In this document: piece after piece, positions 25,793-36,262 of the stretch | Position numbering within the stretch: the first letter of the stretch is position 1 | Layout of the letters: each line of letters starts with the position of its first letter | Source: Ectocarpus siliculosus | Taxonomy: Eukaryota; Sar; Phaeophyceae; Ectocarpales; Ectocarpaceae | Length of the DNA stretch: 64,000 nucleotides | Reading direction: 5' to 3' | NCBI GenBank assembly: GCA_000310025.1 | Contig: FN649736.1 | Coordinates: forward strand, 5,134,291-5,198,290 | Translations under genes and position numbers: made by a program | Notes under the pieces: generated by a model | Database searches by the model: none | Told to the model about the DNA's origin: nothing | Seen by the model: only the letters and a program-made list of their open reading frames with translations

Positions 25793-28700
25793 ATGGGACG
25801 TGCTAGCCCTTTCCACGAGACAGACGGCGACTACCGGACGGAAAAGTTCATGGAGGGTGGATCGTCAGTGCTTCCCCTGTACAGCCTCCAGGACTCCCTG
25901 CCGCGGCTGCCCCTGCCGACGTTAGAGGAAACCTTCGCGAGATACTTGGTTTCGATTGAACCTCTGGCGGACCAGGAGGAGTACAAGGCGACTGCTGCAG
26001 CTGCTCGAGAGTTTCTTCGTCCAGGGGGATTGGTGAGGGGAGGCTTCCAATGCTGCCGTATTTCTCGTTGCCGCTGTTATCCAGCCAGGAAGGAGGACCT
26101 GCTGAATTCCGTATATAGATTCTTCTTAGCATTTTCTTGTCAGAATTGATACCAATCCCTCCGCGCTCTGGATCGTGAGGCTGGCTCCGAGCGGGTCTAG
26201 AGGGTCGTTGCCAAAAAATCACGATGGGCGACGTACGGACTGCAAGCGGCGTGATCCTTCTCCTTCTCCATCCTAACGTGCGGCTTCCAATTTCAGTAGC
26301 TGTAGACTAAACTCGTAAGCCTCGTGTACTCCGTAAAGTACGCGAACCCTTACTAAAGTTACGTATGCATGTGTGTATTTCTCCAACTCTAACCCTAACC
26401 CTAAAAGGGAGAAAGACTGCAAGCGCGGCTTGCCCGACGCTCAATAGATCGCCACGACTCGAGCTGGCTTGCAGAGTGGTGGAACAAGCTAGGCTACCTG
26501 GACGACCGAGGGCCCACGGTGTTCTTCGTGTCGTACTTCTACCACTTCTCGGACAGCCCGAGAGCGGCCGTGGAACGGACGCAGACGGGCCGCGCCGCCG
26601 CGCTCATCCATGCCGCGCTCTTGTTTCGGCGTGCCGTTTTCACCGGCCGCCTGCCCCCTGAGAAGGTCGGCAAGAAGGGGGTCCCTCTGTGCTCCACGGC
26701 CTACAAGTACATGTGAGAATCGGCCTCGTGCCATTCCGTAGTCATGTTCCCCCCGATCTCAGGCCCGCGACGTCACATGCGGCAGCAGCAGCTGCTCGTG
26801 TGCTGCGTACATGTAGTACAAATTCTTTTATCATTAGCCCGTCCCGACTACAGTTAGGAAGATTGTTCCAACCCAGTCCCGAGCACACGTTTCCTTACTC
26901 CTTGCGTCTCAACCCACTACCGCTGAAGGTTCAACGCATGCCGGGTGCCGGGAGAAGCCGAGGACCGGGTCCGGCTGTTCCCGGCCGCGGGCAACCACCA
27001 CATCCTGGTCATCCGCCGCAACCGCTTCTTCGTCGTGCACGTCACCGACGCTGAGGGGCAGCCCTTGTCCCACCGAGACATCCAGCTGCAGCTGCAGGCC
27101 GTCGTCGACCTAGCCGGCCCGGCTGCCTCCGAGTCCGCGCCGCCGTCCAGGCCCGTAGGCGTGCTGACCTCCTGGGGTAGACCCGAGTGGGCAAAAGCTA
27201 GGGAGCAGCTGGTAGCGGACGGTAACGAAGAGCTCTTGGAGAGGGCGGAGGCGGCGGCACTCACCGTGTGCCTGGACGACCATGCGCCCCAGACGAGGTC
27301 CGACGTGGCGCGCGCGCTGTGGCACGGGGACGGGCGGAACCGGCACTTCGACAAGTCGGTGCAGATCGTGGTGTTCCGGAACGGGAAGGCCGGGCTGGTC
27401 GGCGAGCACTCCATGATGGACGGAATGCCGGTGAGGGGGAGGGTGGGGGCATGCTCTGTTGTTGTTGCTTGCTTCCGTCGTTTGACCATTGGCCACGAAC
27501 CCCTCTCCAGGCGGGGATGGCGTGATCATGTTCAAGTGTGGTGTGGCTGGGAGTTCTTTGGCCTCGCGTTGGGGGGCGCAATTCTCATGCACGGGATGGG
27601 GGATCATGGACAAATATTGTATTGAGAGTCATGGGAAGAACTACAGTAGGGGGCTGGAGAACTCCCGACCCGTTTTCGGCGAAATGTAGGTCGGATAAAA
27701 ATGTGAGTGTTCGGAAGGCAATATTCGGCGGTGAGGTCAGCGCCTCTGGTCTGATGCACAGGTGCTTGGTAGGCATGTACAGTAGACGTTGTATTTTTTG
27801 CGCGATCGAAGGTATCTTTGATATGCAAGTGGCTACGCTTGCTGTTTGCACGATTCGAACCTACAGACCAATCCTGACGGATTGACTTCAAACTAAAACC
27901 CAAGATTGGTTTGCAACCCTCTTTGTGTCGTAACTTGGAGATTTTCACCCGTTGAGCACATGATACTTAAAAAATCAACACGAAACTTGGTTCCCTTGAG
28001 CCGACCACTGAAAGTATCGCTAAACGGCGCCGCGCTTTTTCTACAGACCCTCCGCCTGGCCGACTTCATGATGAAGAAAACGATGGGATTTTCAGCCGAT
28101 TCTTCAGCGGGGAGTGATTCCTCCCCCGAGTCTTGGTCTCCCGTTGCCGTCACCCCGCCCCGCCCTCTGGACCTCGCCCTATCGCCCGCTTCCCTTAGAG
28201 CGATTGCCTCGGCAGAGGTTGCCTTCGATCGACTGGTCAACCAACACGAGGCGAGTGAAACGTCCGGAGATGCTGTGTTGGCTGTTGTTGTTGCTGCTGC
28301 TGTTGCGGTTGCTACATACATCGGTGAAGGGTTCGACACGAAATAGTTGGTGTGTTCTGGTCGGTACTGCAAAGATTTTCCGTCTCCTGCTACTTGTATT
28401 GGAAGTATCCAATAGTCGGGAGCGAATCAGTTTAAAAAAAATCACTCACCAAACCTTGCCACTCCCACAATATGTTGGTGGTCCTTTGTCGCTTTTATCA
28501 GATGGACGTTTTGGAGTTTACAGGCTACGGCGCGAACACCATCAAGAAGTTCAAGATCAGCCCCGACGCCTTCGTGCAGATGGCTCTCCAACTCGCGGTT
28601 TTCAAGATGACGGGTACAGCAACGCTTCAGTGTTCCTCCTAAGCATCCGTTCTTGAGGGCGAAAATATTCATACATTTCCAGCGCGTATCCCGACATGCG

Positions 28701-31686
28701 TCGGGTAGGGTGTTACCTCTGTCTTTGTTATCGCAGCAGGTTGGACCTCTGTCTTTCTTATCGCAGTAGTTTGGCCTTTGTCGCTATTCACGCCTCCTAA
28801 ATCAAAGTTGTAGTGCCCTCGTGATAAAATAACACCATACAACCTCCCTCTCGACTTGCACGAGCCCAGTATTTCCCGAACCTCGTCGGAACCTCGTATC
28901 CCCAGCACCTAAAACATCGACTTCCGTTTGTGAGGCGCACCGTATCAATAATGATCTTTCATCACCTTTCAGACAAGAGCCAATCCAAACATCTGCGCAT
29001 AGTTCCTGTTGATTGGTGCCGCTGAGACTGACACATTCTCACCTTTTCATCCGATTAATCGTGTTTCATGGTTTTGCTTGCGTTGCTTTTGTAGACGTGT
29101 GTGGTACCCTCTTGGGTAGGGTTAGGGTTAGGGTTAGGGTTAGGGTTAGGGTTAGGTAGTTGGCGTGTGGCCAAAGAAGGCGTCCGCATCGGTTGGACCG
29201 GCAAGGATGTTGGAAGGCACTGACCAGATACGGGAACTGGTCCTAACGTGAAAAAAATCACGGCAATGACAGATGGAGACCCGCACCCACACGCGAGGCC
29301 CCTTATCTTGGTGTTCTCACGATTGTCTTCCCTGCCCAATGTCTGCGTTGCCCCATATCCTCCTACCTTCTCTTCTTCGACGTACGGACCCCGACAAACA
29401 GGCGAGATGTGGGCCACCTACGAGCCCGCTCAGGTCAGAAAGTTCCTCCACGGTAGGACCGCCTGCGTGCGCTCCCTGTCCAGCGCGGCCAAGGACTGGG
29501 TGCTGTCGATGGAGGACGAGGGGGACAGGAGGCCTACTCCCCACCGCCTCGGGCTCTTGCGGAGGGCGGCGGAGTCACACATCGAGTATGCTCGGAGCGC
29601 AGCTGAGGTCGGTTAGGGTGTGTGTGTGTGTGTGTGTGTTTTTTGTCATCATCCCGTCGGAAAGCCGTTTGTTTCGGGTTGCCTACTAGTCGTCTGCACA
29701 CTCGGGAATCGGGCATCCTTGTTGTCTTATTTATCCCCGAAGTTGGAATAGCCCGTCCCTCTGCTCAAGTTTCTGCCACAGCCTTGTGGCTCAAGGGTTT
29801 CGTGAAGGGGACGAAGAACTATCATTTGCTGGGGCGGCGGGACAAAGGGGGGCGGGCGGAGACGTCTTTCGATTTGTTTTGTTTGGCATCATCACTCAGG
29901 CGACCCACGAACAAGGCGTTTTGGATAGATAGACTGACTCAACAGCGGGAAGCTTCGTTTCGATTCTTGCAAGGCTCGCAAGCTAACGAACGGTATTCAA
30001 TGCACACAAGTTTGTTTTTGTTCCCTTTGCGAAAACTGCGCATCCTCGAGTAAATCAGTCCACGCTCAAACGTGGCGACCAAACCCGTAAATAGGCTGAC
30101 TAGTTGTGGCTGCCTTGTACCCGCCCCCCCCCCCCCCCCCGGGGCCCCCGTGTTTTNNNNNNNNNNNNNNNNNNNNNNNNNNNNNNNNNNNNNNNNNNNN
30201 NNNNNNNNNNNNNNNNNNNNNNNNNNNNNNNNNNNNNNNNNNNNNNNNNNNNNNNNAAAAAGGGGGAAGTTTTTTTTTTTTTTTTCCAAGGTTCCCAAGT
30301 TAAGAAAGGGTTTTAAAGGCCCCAAATTTTTTTTTTTTTCCCTTCTGCAAAAACTGCGCATCTTGGGTTAAACCATTCCCCGTTAAAAAGGGGGGCCCAA
30401 ACCCGAAAATAGGCGGCTTTTTTTGGGCTCCCTTGTCCCCCCCCCCCCCCCCCCCCCCGGCGCCCTCGTGTCTTCCAACCCTGGCTCTCCAAAGGGTAAG
30501 GATGTCGACCGGCACCTGTTTGGACTCCAGAGGGTACTGGCAGCCGGTGAGTGTGGCTTACACGGTTTCGAGGGTTAGTGGCAGACAGAGCGATGCGTGA
30601 TGGTACTTGGCAAGCTGTGGTGGGAGCGGTGAAGCTCTTGAGATGCGCTCGAAACCGTTTGGGGAGGAGGAGGCGTGATGAAGATGGGTCTGCTGTAGGT
30701 ACATGCTGTAGCGACGCTTCCTCCTAATTTTTATTTTTCCACCGCTGTACGTCGATGCTGGTCTACACCTCAATTGAAGCGTGCGTGGCTTTGAGTGTGC
30801 GTCTGCATACGAGCCAATGGTTCTACGCAACGTTCTCCATCCGCTGTGTTCATGTCTTTTGATCAAGGTCTCAAGCTGAAAGTTCCACATGAACAGGTCT
30901 CAGAGCGTCACCTGTGGTCTTTGCTCCGATTTGTCTTCCCACCAACAGATGAGTCTTGCTCGGTGTTCACCGACCCGGTGTTCTCGCGATCCAAGCACTG
31001 GCGCATGAGCACGAGTCACTTGACGCACGAGCAGTTTGATGGGTGGGGTTGGGGCGAAGTTGTGCCTGACGGTGAGTGTCGTCGTGCTTCTTGTCTTGCT
31101 TCCTGTCTTGCTTGTACCACGGCGATGTTCGCTCAGTAGCCCAACGTCGCAGCAGTGTACAATGCTATATGCATAGACAGAAGGACAGTGCCGGAACGCT
31201 GGTGGATTTCCTCCTCGACATATCTGGCGTTCTTACGTCGCAGTACTCAACAGTGCTTTGATTGAAGGGGACAGAGGCGCTCCGACGGATTTCCTCCTCA
31301 ATACTCATGCACATCCAACACAGCGATGCTTGCCTGCCGTCCCCCACCAACAGCAGGCGTTGTACCAACCAATCCCCCACCTATCCACGCGCCAACCTCA
31401 CGTCCTGCGTGAGACCTACTGCGTACGGCCGCGCACTGCTGTCGTGTTCATCCCACTTATGCTCCCCCTCGTGTCGTACTCTTGCGCCCGTACTGAAAAT
31501 CTTGGGACGCCAACCCAAGGCGTGGGCGTGGCCTACTCGATCAAGAAGAGCTCGCTGCTCTTCACGGTCGCCTGCCGCCGCCGCCCTGAGGGGTGGTCGT
31601 CCGGCCTCTGCCACCACCTCCAGGAGGCGTTGCTGGACATGAGGGCTCTGTGTGAGCACGCCGATGGAGTGGGTTCTAAGCTGTGA
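25793..31686 (+). CDS. CRAT: Carnitine O-acetyltransferase, peroxisomal signal SKL
   Basis: Transfers acetyl groups between CoA and carnitine. Nine exons with matching phases give 636 residues, close to human CRAT: 25793-26032, 26408-26712, 26929-27430, 28047-28250, 28502-28613, 29402-29607, 30495-30546, 30949-31071, 31520-31686. Seen in order: LPLPTLEETFARYL, GERLQARLARRS, WLAEWWNKLGYL, GVPLCSTAYKYM, CRVPGE, VVRR-like IRRNRFFVV, WHGDGRNRHFDK, the catalytic-His block GEHSMMDGMPV, the CoA-binding SPDAFVQMALQLA, TYEPAQVRKFLHGRT, VDRHLFGL, the STS motif in RMSTSH, GWGEVVPDGG and VAYSIKKSSLLFTV. The protein ends in GSKL, a canonical type-1 peroxisome signal. The intron after exon 4 needs a GC donor (GAG|GCGAGT), and the intron before exon 2 ends in telomere-like CCCTAA units. 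An upstream in-frame ATG at 25559 would add a basic, Ser/Ala-rich leader that could target mitochondria. One assembly gap lies in the sixth intron. Confidence 0.95.
26387..26407 (+). repeat. CCCTAA units at an intron 3' end
   Basis: CTCTAACCCTAACCCTAAAA followed by G forms the last bases before carnitine acetyltransferase exon 2. The units supply both CTAAC-like branch-site sequences and pyrimidines. Confidence 0.75.
27463..27530. repeat. Dispersed repeat family 2, fragment
   Basis: A partial copy in a carnitine acetyltransferase intron with the core TTTGACCATTGGCCACG followed by a GGCGGGGATGG block. The match is short. Confidence 0.45.
29114..29157. repeat. Interstitial telomere-like array (TTAGGG)n
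   Basis: About seven units of GGGTTA in an intron of the carnitine acetyltransferase gene between exons 5 and 6. Coding exons continue on both sides, so it is not a chromosome end. Confidence 0.93.
29618..29641. repeat. GT microsatellite
   Basis: (GT)n tract just downstream of carnitine acetyltransferase exon 6, in the intron. Confidence 0.85.
30120..30156. other. Low-quality homopolymer end left of the second gap
   Basis: A run of C then G/C and T homopolymers immediately before the gap, corresponding to 30436-30475 on the other side. Confidence 0.75.
30157..30256. other. Assembly gap, 100 N
   Basis: A second run of exactly 100 undetermined bases, in the carnitine acetyltransferase intron between exons 6 and 7. 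Confidence 0.99.
30257..30460. other. Low-quality duplicate right of the second gap
   Basis: An error-rich copy of about 29963-30140 (shared CAAAAACTGCGCATC-type block and AAACCCG-AAATAGGC). The gap is probably an unmerged overlap rather than missing sequence. Confidence 0.85.
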
Positions 31687-33950
31687 TGCCTCGCGGGTCC
31701 TCCTGGTCCCCCCGTAGGTTTCGTGGCGGATGTTGCTCCTTGCGACCTCTCATTGCTTGTGTTGGTTGAGAGGTCGATGATGTGGATTGTAGAATAGAAG
31801 CAACGGTGGACTGCGGTTGGTGGAGATGTACATCTCTTTTCTCCCTTGTTTTAGAAAATGCACACACGACGTAAGCACACGTTATTTTGGTTTGGCGTTG
31901 TGGTAAGCCAGCAGTATGCGTGGGTCGTGATACGTGGCTGGGTAGAGTGTGAGTGTTTTGCGGAGCTTAGAGCCATACACGCGTAGCGTTTTGTCGTTTG
32001 TGTAGAAGAGCAGTGTTTGTGTCTCTCAATATCGGACGCGTTGCGTTTCGCGCATGGTAAACGTTTTTTGTTGGAGTCGTGACATTGCCATGGTCTCTGT
32101 CGGTGCTCACTCCTAGAGAAATCGAGGATCAGTTCATGGACTTACGGGTAAAACTGTGAAAATTGCACCTTCGCAGACAAGTATCGCAGTGATGGGGGTA
32201 TGATAAGTTAATGCGTTCTCGCTCTCTTTGGGAAAACGTTGCCTTGCCTCCCCTGTCGAATCTTGACCCACACTTTCACTCGGGGGACTGGTACTGGTTG
32301 CCAAACAAGACGCCGCTTTCTTGGAATGTTTTCCCTTCCACGCAGGATCATCTCCCAACAGAGAATCCGTTGATGATTCTACAGCAGCAGTACACGTACT
32401 TGGACTCATCCTTGGTGCAGACAACACTTCCAACGAACCAACAAACCAACATGGGTTGCATGTGTTGCGGGTACGATTTGGTGGTCTGCAACAAGATAAC
32501 AGGGCAAGCGAATGCGCTCTCTCTTTTTAGGACCATTGGGGGAGGACACGAAAGACTGCTGTTCGTGATGGCCGTGGGGGTGCTCTTGCTCCGGATCGTT
32601 CGTAACGGCTTGTGATAACAGTCTCTAGCGTGCGAAATAGTGCGAAATACTCTTGTGAGTGGCAAACCTCCAGGAAGGTAATGGAACCTGAACCAAAGAG
32701 AGCATGGACAAACAAAATGATGATAGTTCCTTCAGCTCCTTGGCGTGTGCTAAACATTATCAGTGCTGTGGCAGCCGTGGTAGCGCAGACCTCCCAAAAC
32801 CGAGAAGTTGTTTGGTTTCCGCCTCGGCAACCAAAGCTTCACTATTTAGCCGTTTTTTTTCTCTCTCGAGTTGCGCAAAGACCCCGTCGTTCGGTACGCA
32901 ACCGACCCGTACGCCAGAGGCCTCAATTTGATCGCTGAGACTATTCTGGTGCCACTGCCCAGCGGCGGGAGCGTGCCCTTAGCTAGCTCGACGCTTGGTT
33001 TTTGCTTTGCCAGTCGGTCGGCCGGTAGGTCGATTCTTGCGTTAAAGACTCAGAAACAACACACGATTTTTACACTACCATTTCCAGACAGGTTGGCGGC
33101 GAAATACCGCCTACATGTACGCAAAAAACACCAAAAAACATAACATGAAAACTAAATCTGGCAGGTCACAGCAGGACTACCTCCTCTACTACCAAACCCA
33201 CCCACGGCCTGTTTGCTGATCATATTCACCAAGTCCTAATCACAACTACAGTAGAGCGTCCTGCCTGCCACAGCAAGGAACAGCAAAGCCTCAAGAGCGG
33301 CTACCGTTTAGTATACCTGCCGCTTGTGCGGCTCCAAGATTGTGCGTGAAAATCGCAAAATCACCCAATCCACCATGCAGCTACCCCTCCCCCTCCCCCC
33401 TTCACGACAACCCGTCTTCCGCACCATTCTCTGAAAGTTGGACTGCCATCATTGGCTCTAACCTTCAGCACTCAAATCATGCCGAACATCTCCATGACCT
33501 AAACGATATATAGAAGGAGAAACTCCATCTCTTTTCAGTCGATCCGCCTACGGGTGGGTGGGAGGCGGCATCGCAGCTTTTCGATCGAAGCGATCACATG
33601 CCTTCATAGAACCGGTACAGTACCATCCTGTCTCTACGGACACCCTGTCTGTCCTCTGTTCTCGGGTCGTACGTTCGCGCACGCACCGTACGTGACACAA
33701 GATAACACACCCCCTGGATCGATTTTCCAAGCTCGATTGCTCCACGACGAAGAGGATGCATAAATGAAACGATGCGTTTTCGAAAAGCTCTCGACGAGAC
33801 GGCTCCAACTCCGACATTTTCGGCACCGCCACTGTTTGTTTCAGCTGTGGAGAAAATCGAGTTTCTAAAAAATCCATCCCGGGGGGGGTGATATCTTACA
33901 TCATGTCACCTACGGTATATAGAAGTAAGACACAAACCTATATCACGACA
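31687..33950. other. Convergent intergenic region, CRAT 3' end to H2A 3' end
   Basis: About 2.3 kb with no gene I can support. It should contain both 3' UTRs. Its right end is occupied by a MITE copy (33685-33917). The open frames in between are short and show no domain or splice evidence. Confidence 0.5.
33685..33917. mobile_element. MITE copy directly downstream of histone H2A
   Basis: Starts ACCGTACGTGACACAAGATA and ends CATGTCACCTACGGTA. The internal GACGAAGAGGATGCATAAAT block matches the anoctamin copy. It lies 34 bases after the H2A stop codon, so it probably forms most of that gene's 3' UTR or its end. Confidence 0.86.
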
Positions 33951-36141
33951 TCACTTCTTTCCGTCGGTTTCGAGCTTGGCCGCGACCTTTTTGGGCAGCA
34001 AAATTGAGTGGATATTGGGGAGGACGCCGCCCTCTGCGATGGTGACATCCGCCAGAAGCTTGTTCAGTTCCTCGTCATTGCGGATGGCCAGCTGGATGTG
34101 GCGAGGGGTGATGCGCTTCTTCTTGTTGTCGCGGCAGGCGTTTCCTGCCAGCTCCAAGATCTCGGCACACAGGTACTGTTGTGACCGTTTCGTGTGATGC
34201 GGAGCAATTGCGTAAAGTGCGAATAGCGGGGCAACACGGGAAAAAAATTGGAAAAATGATGTGTTGAGCCGAAGCATGGCACGTTCATGAAGCATGGCAC
34301 GTTCATGTCAGTTGTTAGTGCTTGCTCCGTGAGAGAGAAACAAGACCGATGCTTCCAATTGGTTGCTGTACTGTAGTCGTCGTTGTGTCACTTTTGTCAG
34401 TGGGGAGACACACGACGAGCCCACTAGTGTTGAACAGCGCACCGATAATATTCAGCAGGTACGTAATAATGGTGTGTCCGATCCAGATGGCGCTCTTTCG
34501 ATTCGATATGTACTGGTCTGACGGGGTACAACGTAAAAAGAGAGGACTGCCGTCGTCCTTCTGCATGACTCGGCGCGACCGAGAAATGGTTTCGGCCCAG
34601 CTGGTACAAGACATTTGCTTGCCATCGCAACACCAACAGCGTCATCCAGTGAGCCAAGAAGCCGCTCGAACAATATTAAGAACAATGTCTAAAGCTGCAA
34701 CGACAACAGCCTTTCAGGTCCTGCTTGGAACTCCTCACCTCCATGATAGCGGCGAGGTAGACAGCGCTTCCCTTTCCGACACGGCTTGCGAGTTTCGCCT
34801 GTGACAAGGCAACCGACAGCAATAGTCAATGACATCGAAATCGGGGAACAGTCAAATCTTAGCGGAAGGGAAGACGAGGATGCAAAGGCGGATCGGCAAC
34901 AAAACTCTTGTTCGCAGTGCCATCGCATAACCTACAAGACAACTCCGGTACATTATACCTAAAACAGGAGCAGCACCAACTTAACTGCGGCCCGACGCAC
35001 GTCTCCTCGCGCTAAAAGGATGTGCTGGCATCACTGATAAAAGTCAGTGTACAGGCTTAAACAGACCCTAAATAAGCCCAGTATCCAGCCGGTTTCTTCA
35101 TCCCACCACTCACGGTAAAGACTTCAACACATCCTTTCGACTGTTGTATTATCTCGAACGGGTACATGGTCTTTCTGTGCGATTATGTATGTATATACTT
35201 TCTAACACGGATGTGCTCTTTCCTCGCCAATTCCTGCGAACAATCTGCCACTTCGCGACATCGCTCTTTGTATCAGCGTGTGCATACTGTATCCCACCTC
35301 CTTGAGGTGCCTTGCCACACGAGCAACCGGGAACGTCAACCCAGCCCTGAGGTACATAGCACAAAGTCGTACAGCAGTAGATAGGTTGGACAAGGTCAGG
35401 AGGACTAGGAGCAAGTTTTTTGTTGATATTGTCTTCACACTGAAAATCGTGCCGGACTCAGTACCTTCTAATGTCCGTACAGGTGCAAAGGGATTTTTTT
35501 ACTTTTTTCCTTCGGAGGGCGTCAACAACCTGATGATACGCATGTCATACGTGAATCGAACGTCAAGAGATCGCACGGATCGCGCAGATACCACGAGCTA
35601 ATCTAGACATGGTGGGCGGCTCCTTGATTGACTCGCACTCCTCAGGTACAGCTGATTTGTAGCATTGCTGAGCCCTCATTGATGACGTCGGTACTGGCTA
35701 AGGCGTTGCTGCTGTACAGCGATAGATGAGAGGAGTGATGGGAGCCGGTGCGATGATGCTTCGGGTCTACATTGGCGGTTTTCACCTGTGCACCAAGTAG
35801 GTCTTTCTTCGCAACTATGTCGAGACGATGACACGTGTGACATGGTTGGGTTCCGTGTGTACCTTTTATTATCCATATAATCTTTGCAGAGCATACTGTA
35901 CAGACTGTTCTGTGTGGTCAGCAGTCTCAACTGCTATTTGTTTATGCGGGCCGCCCTTGTTATCACATATGTAGACTTTTCCGTGGGCTCGTCGTTGGCA
36001 CGATTGGTGTGCAGGTTTTTCCACAGGAGCATGCTACGAAACAAACACACTACTTACCACTTTTTAGAGGTTCAAATATGCATACCTCCTTCTTTACTGA
36101 AGAAGGGCGGCGCTCTCGTGTGGTAACCAACAACAACACCG

Positions 36142-36175
<34 letters not shown>

Positions 36176-36262
36176 CGACGTCACCTGAGCGACTGAGAGA
36201 TGGAACCGCTGCCCTTGACCCGGCCGCGGCCCCCCTTGTTCCCGCCTGTCTTACCCTTGTTC
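33951..36262 (-). CDS. Histone H2A, intron-containing, start exon not found
   Basis: Core histone that pairs with H2B in the nucleosome. Four exons join in phase: 36262-36185 (basic Gly/Lys/Arg tail, [15 protein letters not shown]), 35346-35298 ([16 protein letters not shown]), 34798-34739 ([20 protein letters not shown]) and 34175-33951 ([48 protein letters not shown], stop). Loop and helix lengths match canonical H2A exactly. The acidic-patch segment RNDEEL is present, and there is no C-terminal SQ motif of the H2A.X kind. The first exon shown begins with one base that must complete a codon from an upstream exon; I could not identify the exon with the ATG. Replication-dependent H2A genes are usually intronless, so the introns and the altered first helix suggest a replacement or variant histone (inference). 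A MITE starts 34 bases after the stop codon. Confidence 0.87.
36122..36178. repeat. AAC microsatellite
   Basis: An interrupted (AAC)n tract directly beside the histone H2A tail exon, on the donor side of its first visible intron. Confidence 0.9.

Noticed and set aside
29114-29157. Chromosome end at the TTAGGG array
   Set aside because: Exons of the same gene lie on both sides in correct order and phase.
9768-31686. A carnitine-shuttle gene cluster (carrier plus acetyltransferase)
   Set aside because: The carrier's third repeat fits ornithine carriers better than carnitine carriers, and the genes are separated by the anoctamin gene.
34322-34804. A 160-codon plus-strand frame over the H2A introns
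   Set aside because: It runs antisense through an H2A exon with no domain or splice support.
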